Shown here one piece after another: positions 1 through 6,700 of a DNA stretch of 9,589 nt. The notes below the pieces were generated by a model. The model was not told the DNA's origin and searched no databases. It worked only from the letters and a program-made list of their open reading frames with translations. How positions within the stretch are numbered: the stretch's first letter is position 1; the number at the start of each line of letters is the position of its first letter. Made by a program: the position numbers and the translations under genes. This DNA comes from an uncultured Chitinophagaceae bacterium (lineage in GTDB: Bacteria > Bacteroidota > Bacteroidia > Chitinophagales > Chitinophagaceae), in contig CALKVC010000136.1 of assembly GCA_937996595.1 (NCBI GenBank), forward strand, positions 1 to 9,589. Reading direction: 5' to 3'.

Positions 1-1
1 C

Positions 2-148
2 CAGGTAGTGCTGAAGCAGGTATTGAACCATGGCGGAGGCAGCAGCGTATACAGCATTACGCTGGAAAAATACCTCTCACATGGAAATTATATGCTTCAT
101 ATCCAGTCAACAGAGAATAATTTGAACATTTTCAAAATAGTATACTGA
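2..148 (+). CDS. C-terminal end of a secreted protein with a probable T9SS sorting domain (5' end outside window)
   Basis: The frame is open from the left edge and stops at TGA 146-148, leaving 48 visible codons. The end contains ITLEKYLSHGNYMLHI followed by a short polar stretch and FKIVY. This fits the last two strands of the type A C-terminal sorting domain of the type IX secretion system, where a hydrophobic 'L..G.Y...I' strand is followed by a basic/hydrophobic 'K-I/V-V' ending. In that family the domain carries cargo across the outer membrane and is then cleaved. The function of the rest of the protein cannot be seen. The two other forward frames also close soon (frame 1 stops at 118), but only this one gives a recognisable ending. 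The assignment is by pattern only; a generic beta-sandwich tail is the alternative. Confidence 0.72.
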   Translation, partial: QVVLKQVLNHGGGSSVYSITLEKYLSHGNYMLHIQSTENNLNIFKIVY

Positions 149-395
149 TAAACAGGCTATTTCCATAATTCAGACTGATTTTTCTTCAATGTATTGAATA
201 AGATTCAATTCAAACCGGCCGGTTATCTTTTTAACTTTCAGGTATAATATCCTTGCATTTTCAAAAATCGGGAAAGTGTTGGTATTAAATAATTCATTAT
301 CAGAATTAAATAAAAACCAATATGTGGATTTTATGGGCAATATTATTTTAATGTAATTGAAGATTTCTAATTATATTTACTCGTATAAATTATCT
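149..395. other. AT-rich spacer / possible long 3' UTR, no gene seen
   Basis: No convincing coding frame is present on either strand. Two small dyads lie close together: ATTGAAT/ATTCAAT with a 3-base loop at 193-209, and a perfect 12-bp palindrome AACCGGCCGGTT at 213-224, which stands out as a GC-rich island. The palindrome is followed by ATCTTTTTAA, so it could act as a weak terminator for the upstream gene, but its stem would be only about 4 bp around a GGCC loop. No tRNA-like or riboswitch-like structure was recognised. An unannotated small RNA ending at the terminator at 396-432 is possible but no promoter for one was found. Confidence 0.4.
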
Positions 396-432
396 TTTCG
401 GCCTGTCATCTTTACCAGGCCGAAAGTTTTTT
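396..432 (+). terminator. strong intrinsic (Rho-independent) terminator
   Basis: A perfect 10-bp stem pairs TTTCGGCCTG (396-405) with CAGGCCGAAA (416-425), with a 10-base loop, followed after one G by six T (427-432). The GC-rich core and T run make a clear + strand terminator. There is no matching T run in the reverse direction, so it is one-way. It lies about 250 bases after the stop at 148 and about 190 bases before the giant gene's start, so it separates the two genes. It may end a long 3' UTR of the upstream gene, end a separate small RNA, or act as an attenuator in the leader of the giant gene. Confidence 0.85.
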
Positions 433-624
433 AATTATATCCAATCCATTGAAGAATCTTCGCTTACTTACCAAACAGGTGAATGAAATAATCATTCTGG
501 TCAGGAAACATTTAACTTGTCAATGAACTTTTGTGTTATAGATGAGTTATTCTTTCCAGTTAATAATGGTTATTGATTAAGACAACAGGAAACAACTGAA
601 TTACCATTTATCAAGCATGATCTT
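433..624 (+). other. leader / promoter region of the giant gene
   Basis: This 192-base AT-rich stretch between the terminator and the start codon should hold the promoter. The closest match to the Bacteroidota -7 element TAnnTTTG is AACTTTTG at 526-533, one base off and without a properly spaced -33 TTG, so no promoter is claimed. There is no Shine-Dalgarno sequence before the candidate start codons, which is usual in this phylum. A weak AT-only hairpin (AATAA/TTATT, 562-574) is visible. The in-frame TGA at 574-576 limits how far upstream the giant gene can begin. Confidence 0.4.
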
Positions 625-744
625 ATGATGAAAATGTACACAACCCACCATGTTTTTAATTGTTCTATGCTGATTAAATCTTTAAGCAAGAAGATCGGTA
701 TATTGATTCTTTTTTTTGTATTGGCTTCTTCGTCGGCTTCTGCA
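625..744 (+). other. signal peptide region of the giant protein
   Basis: The N-terminus has a basic stretch (KSLSKKIG), a hydrophobic core (ILILFFVLA), and a small-residue end SSSASA followed by QN. Signal peptidase I would cut after Ala at 742-744, leaving the mature chain starting with Gln, which is common in secreted Bacteroidota proteins. There is no lipobox cysteine, so it is not a lipoprotein. Counting from ATG 667 the peptide is 26 residues, a usual length; from 625 it is 40 with a long N-region. Export through Sec to the periplasm is the first step before T9SS. Confidence 0.85.
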
Positions 745-3700
745 CAGAATGTTACGATTGGAGCGAGTAACTATACCACGTTAAAAGCTGCATTCGATGC
801 CATCAATGCCGGAGTACATACGGGTGCAATTGTAGCAACTGTAAACCTGAGTACAACAGAAACGGCTACCGCACAGTTGAACAGCAGCGGTACCGGTGCC
901 GCGAATTATACATCAGTGCTTGTAAGGCCATCGGCAACGGTTACCATTAGTGGTAACCTGGCTACATCCATCATTAAACTGGCCGGAGCAGATAATGTTA
1001 CCATTGATGGTATTAATGGCGGCAGCCAGATGACGATAACCAACTCATCCACATCCAATGCGGCTTCAGTTGTTTGGGTTGCATCGGCATCAGCATCCAA
1101 TGGTGCAACCAATAATATCATCAGGAATTGTGTAATTACCGGAAACGGCCCAACAACAACCGGTTTTGGTATCAGTTCTTCCGGCAGTACAGCCAACGGA
1201 GCTATTGCGGAAACGGCCAACAGCAATAACACATACCAGAACAATACAATCAATTCATGCCGGGCGGGTATTGTGCTGGTTGGCCCTAACGGAAATGAAA
1301 ATGGCAATACAATTTCCAATAACACTATTGGTTCTGTAAATGCCGGAAATAAGCTTGGCTTTACCGGGATTGGTATTGCACAACAACAGAATGTTTTCAT
1401 TAGTCAGAATACAATTTTTGGTGTTACATCTTCGGCTGGTTCAACTACTTTCCAGACTTCTGGAATATTGGTAATTGGAACCATATCAGGCGGACTAATA
1501 GAAAGAAATATCATATCAGATATCAAGATGATTGATTTTTGGGGATGCAGTGGTATCTTATTGCAATCAAGCAGTACAGCCAATAACCTCACCGTAGCCA
1601 ATAATTTTGTATTTGATGTAACAGCGGGAGGTTTCACAGATGCTAATTCTATTGATGATGGCGGTTATGGGATTTCTATTAGTACGGGTAATGGGTACAA
1701 TATCTATTATAACAGTGTAGATATGTCAACCGACATGACCGGTTCATCCAGTGATCCTACTCTTACCATTTCTGCGGCTTTCTGGATTGCACCGGGCATT
1801 ACCGGAACTAACAATATCCGGAATAATATTTTTTCAAACAGGCAAACAACCGGGATACGTTATGCAGTTTATTGTAATTCGGCAAATACCATATTTTCCG
1901 CTATCAATTTCAATGATTATTACTCTGTAACAAGTGCAGTAGGTTTTTTAGGCAGTGCAAGGAATTCACTTGCTGCCTGGCAAACGGCAACCGGGCAGGA
2001 CGTGAATTCCCTGGCTGTAAACCCATTGTTTATTGCCGTTAATAACCTGCATCTTCAGGGTACCACACCATTGGATGCATTTGGTACACCTATTGCCGGA
2101 ATAACCATAGATATAGATGGTACCACCAGGAGTGCCAGCAATCCGGATATTGGTGCAGATGAACTAACTCCTCCTAACTGTACGTCCAATGCTGCCGGAA
2201 CAGCAACAGCCTCAAACCTGAGTATATGTGCATCAGGTACAGCTACACTTTCAGCCACCGGTTTTGCAACCGGCGGAGGTATAGCGTACCAGTGGGAATT
2301 TTTTAATGGTGCCATATGGGTACCGTTAGCCGGGCAAACGAATCCTAATTCGGCCAGTATTGGCACTATCGGAGCAACTACGCAATACCGTTTAAGGGTA
2401 AGTTGTGCCAATTGTTGCGGAGGTGCCGGATCATTTAGCTATTCCAATGTAGTAACTATTACAGTAAATAATCCACAGGTAACTTCAACAACACCCGGTT
2501 CACGTTGCGGTGTAGGAACTGTTAACCTGGCTGCTACGGCTGCAACCGGAACTATAAAATGGTATGCAGCACCAACTGGCGGAACAGCACTTTTTACAGG
2601 CAGTCCGTTTACAACACCTGTAATAGCAGCAACCACCAATTATTATGTTAGTAACGCAATTGTAGGAGCCACTATTTCAGGAGGAAAGGCAAGTACAACC
2701 GGCGCTGACGGTACATTTAATGGAACTGAAACAGGGCTGGTGTTTACTGCCACTTCTCCATTTGTACTGCAGTCAGTAAGGATGTATCCACAGGCAGCAG
2801 GTGAGGTTACCATTCAGGCAGTAACCAGTGCCGGTGTGCTGATACCTGGTTGTTCTGTGGGCTTCACTTTTACAGGGGCAACTTCTACCGGCATCGTTGT
2901 GCCGCTTAATTTCACCATACCTGCAGGAACGAATCACCGCCTAATTTTAAGCTCCAACTTTGCCGGCCTTGGCTTATGGCGTGATTTTAACGGCCTGGCA
3001 TTTCCCTATGCGGTTGGCAGTTTTGCCAGCATCACTACAGGTTGGTTAGGATTTAATACCAATACATATTATTACTTCTACGACTGGCAGGCAGCTGAAA
3101 TCTGCGAAGGGTTACGAACAGCTGTAACCGCCACAGTTACAGCACCGCCTGCTTTCAGTTCGGTTAGCCCGGCTGCAGGCCCAGGCAGAACTATCTGTTC
3201 CGGCAGTTCCGTTAACCTGAATGTTACCAGTGCCAATGCTTATACATATACGTGGAACCCGGGCAACCTTTCAGGTGCAGCTCAAACAGTATCACCAACT
3301 ACAACAACTACATATACTGTTACCGGAAATGACGGTACCTGCCGCAGGGATAGTGCTATTGTGATAACGGTAAACACAACACCATCAGCTTTAACCCTAA
3401 ACCCGGCTACGGCAACTTCCTGTGCCAATACAATCATACCTATTACGGCAACAGGAGGCACCTTGGCAGATCAGCCTTTATTTACAGAAACATTTGAAAC
3501 CTTCCCGTTAACACAAATGGCGGTAACAGGCTCCGGGGTTACGGCAGCTGCTAATACAACTTATTATCAGCAGGGTGTACAATCGGTATTGCTTACCCAT
3601 AGCAATTCAGTAGACGGACAACTGGCTATGTCGAGCAGCATCAGCCTGGTAGGATATACATCACCTAAACTAACTTTTTACCAGATATGTGGTTTGGAAG

Positions 3701-6700
3701 CTGGGTTTGATTATGGATATGTACAGTATTCAACAGACGGAGGTACCGTTTGGAATAATTTTGCTCCGGCTGATTATGCAGGTTCAGGTGTTTTGAAAAA
3801 CGGGGTTATCAGTTTTGATAAATCAAGTTATACTGATTGGAATACGCAGTTTGCTGCAGCCGGTTCCACCCCTGGTGCCGGTCCGGCCACTTCCATGTGG
3901 AAAAAAGAAACGATTAACCTGGCGCCTTATGCAGCATTTGGTAATTTCAGAATCAGGTTCAGGTTAACATCTGATGGTTCAGATATATTTTATGGCTGGC
4001 TAATAGACAATGTACTTATTTCAGGAAATGCACAAGCTCCGGTAACCTGGGCACCGTTTACTGAACTATATACTGATGCTTTGTGTACCATACCTTATGC
4101 AGGTTCTGCCACAACATTGGTATATGCCAGGCCCACTGCCAGCAGGATATATACAGCAACGGCTACCAACCCGCTCAATTCACTGTGTCTTTCTACTGGA
4201 ACATCCAATATCACCATCAGTGCGGTAGCAGCCAGTGTAACGATTACGGCTAATCCTGCAGGACCCATTTGTGCAGGTACTCCGGTTACATTCACTGCCA
4301 CTCCTGTTAACGGTGGTGCCAACCCCGGTTATTTATGGAGGGTAAACGGAACACAGGTGAACCTTCCGCTTGGATTCAATGCTAACCCGGGACATAATCC
4401 TTTTACAATCAACGGACTTAATAATGGCGATGTGGTAACCTGCCAGATATTATCGAATGCAGGTGGTTGTGTTGTACCTAACAACCCTACCAGTGCACCA
4501 ATTGTTATGGTAGTAGACCCCAAACCAACGGTGAGCATCAATGGCCCGCTTGCCATCTGTTTCCCGTCAATATTAACCTTAACAACAACAGGGACTATTA
4601 CTACTTATGAATGGTTTTTAAACGGAGGCGCAACTGGTGGTAATACGCCAACCCTGAACGCCGCGGGTCCTGGAACATATTCCTGTATCGTTACATCCAA
4701 TAACGGATGTAAAGACACGGCAGCTGATAAAGTACTTGTGCAGCAAACCTATACCATAACTGCAACAGCTACCAATGGTACCATTTCACCTTCAGGAGCC
4801 GTTGTTGTAAATTGCGGGGCAAACCAGTCGTTTACGTACACTGCCAATCCGGGTTATTCACTGTGCGACCTTATAGTTGACGGTGTATCTCAGCCTGGCC
4901 CGCCGGCTTCACCGTATACATTCACCAATGTAACTGCAAACCATACGATTGAAGCCCAGTTCTGTATTCCGGGTTGTGTTACCCCGTCGGTTGCAGTAGC
5001 AGGCAATGACACATCCATTTGTGCCAATGCAAATTATCCGCTGGGAGGATCCATTACAGGGCCGCCGGGGTTAACCGCAACATGGAGTACAAGCGGTACC
5101 GGTACCTTTAACCCAAGTAACGTATTTGGAACAGCTACATCATATACACCGTCGGCAGGAGACATCCTGGCAGGAACGGTAACGCTTACACTAACTACGA
5201 ACAACCCGCTTGGGCCTCCTTGTGCACCTGCATTTTCATCTGTGGTATTAACCATTAAACCGATTCCTGTTGTAAATGTAACTGGTAACCTGGGCGTTTG
5301 CCTGGTTGGTACTACAACTACCACGTTAACTGCCAGTGCTACCATTGCCTCAGGTACCATAACCGGTTATCAATGGTTTAACAGTATACCGGCATCTATC
5401 GGTGTTACTGCTTCACAATTGATAACAACTGCAGGTACATATAGTGTTACTGCATCGGCCAGTAACGGATGCAGTACCAATTATTCGCTGATCGTGAGCA
5501 GTTATACTTCACCATCAACACCAACTATTTCGGGTTCAGGTACAATATGTATAGGCACATCATCTGTGCTAACTGCAAATGTGGCTTCACCGGGTAATGG
5601 CGGAGCGAGTATTTTACCCAATGCATATCAATGGTCTAACCCGGGCGTTATAGTGGGTGCTATAAACCAGGTATACCTGGCTTCAACTCCTGCAACGTAT
5701 AGTGTAGTTGTTACAAATACAAACGGTTGTATTTCCGCAGCTTCAGCCGGTTTCCCGGTTGCATACGACAATAGTCCGCTGAACGGTGCTTATACCATTG
5801 GTGCCGGCCCGGCATCATGTACCAATTATATCAGTTTTGATGCGGCAATAAATGACCTCAACACCAGGTTTGTGGCAGGTAACGTACGTTTTGATGTACA
5901 ACCGGGCCATGTGGAAACAGCTCCAAGCCTTGGCCTTAAACTGGGTTCGGCCGGTTTAAATGCTTCCATAACAGCAACCGGTGCATCCATCATTTTCCAA
6001 AAGAACGGGGTTGGTGCCAATCCATTGATCAATGCCTATAGTGGCGGAACAGCAACACCAGGGTCGCCTGTACCAGATGGAATCTGGAGCCTGCGTGGCG
6101 TTGATAATGTAACCATCAATTCAATTGACCTGTTTGATGGAAACGCAACCAACAATGCTACCATGGAATATGGATTTGGCTTGTTTAAATTAAGTACATC
6201 AGACGGTGCACAGGATAATTCGATTATTAATTGCAACATCACCTTAAACAGGATCAATATTACCGGTGGTAGCGCCAGTGTGCCGATGCCAGACGGATCA
6301 ACCGGTATATTGGTTGTAAATGCACTGGCAACTGCAGCCAATGCAGCCCTTACTCCTGCAAGTGCTGACGGTACCAATTCCAATAATAAGTTTTACGGAA
6401 ACACCATACAGAATTGCAATACCGGTATAGCGCTGATGGGATTTTCCGCTGCCAGTCCGTACACGCTGGGGGATAATAGCAATGATATCGGTGGATTAAG
6501 TGCTGCTGATGGAAATAATATTATCAATTATGGAGGCGGTGGTGCGTCAACTGCTGTTGGTATAAGGGCCAATCACCAGTGGAACATGAATGTTTCCTAT
6601 AATACCATCAATAATAACAATGGCGCTGGTGTAAACCACACCAATATTTTAAGAGGTATTTGGACACAGGCCGGGCAAAATGCCAACGTAACCATTAACA

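Noticed and set aside
213..224. 12-bp palindrome as an operator or recombination site
   Set aside because: It occurs once, has no flanking partner copy, and no regulator or recombinase gene is in the window; noted only as a dyad in the spacer.
526..533. AACTTTTG as a Bacteroidota -7 promoter element
   Set aside because: It is one base off TAnnTTTG, and no TTG lies at the right distance for a -33 element; in AT-rich spacer such near matches are expected by chance.
617..628. Three-codon upstream ORF (ATG ATC TTA TGA) overlapping the start ATG at 625
   Set aside because: Translational coupling from so short an ORF is possible, but it has no ribosome binding site and ATGATG-type strings arise easily; no support beyond position.
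906..1400. Long open frame on the minus strand (164 codons), and similar minus-strand frames at 2055-2411, 5034-5360, 6036-6383 and 6825-7259
   Set aside because: All lie inside the continuous + strand frame, which has clear domains and motifs. Their products are Val/Leu/Pro/Ala-rich strings expected from reading Asn/Thr/Gly-rich codons backwards, and show no recognisable motif.
748..2163. Beta-helix module as a polysaccharide lyase or pectinase
   Set aside because: No catalytic Asp/Lys/Arg arrangement of the pectate lyase or glycoside hydrolase 28 families could be seen; the rungs are Asn/Ser/Thr-rich without conserved charged clusters.
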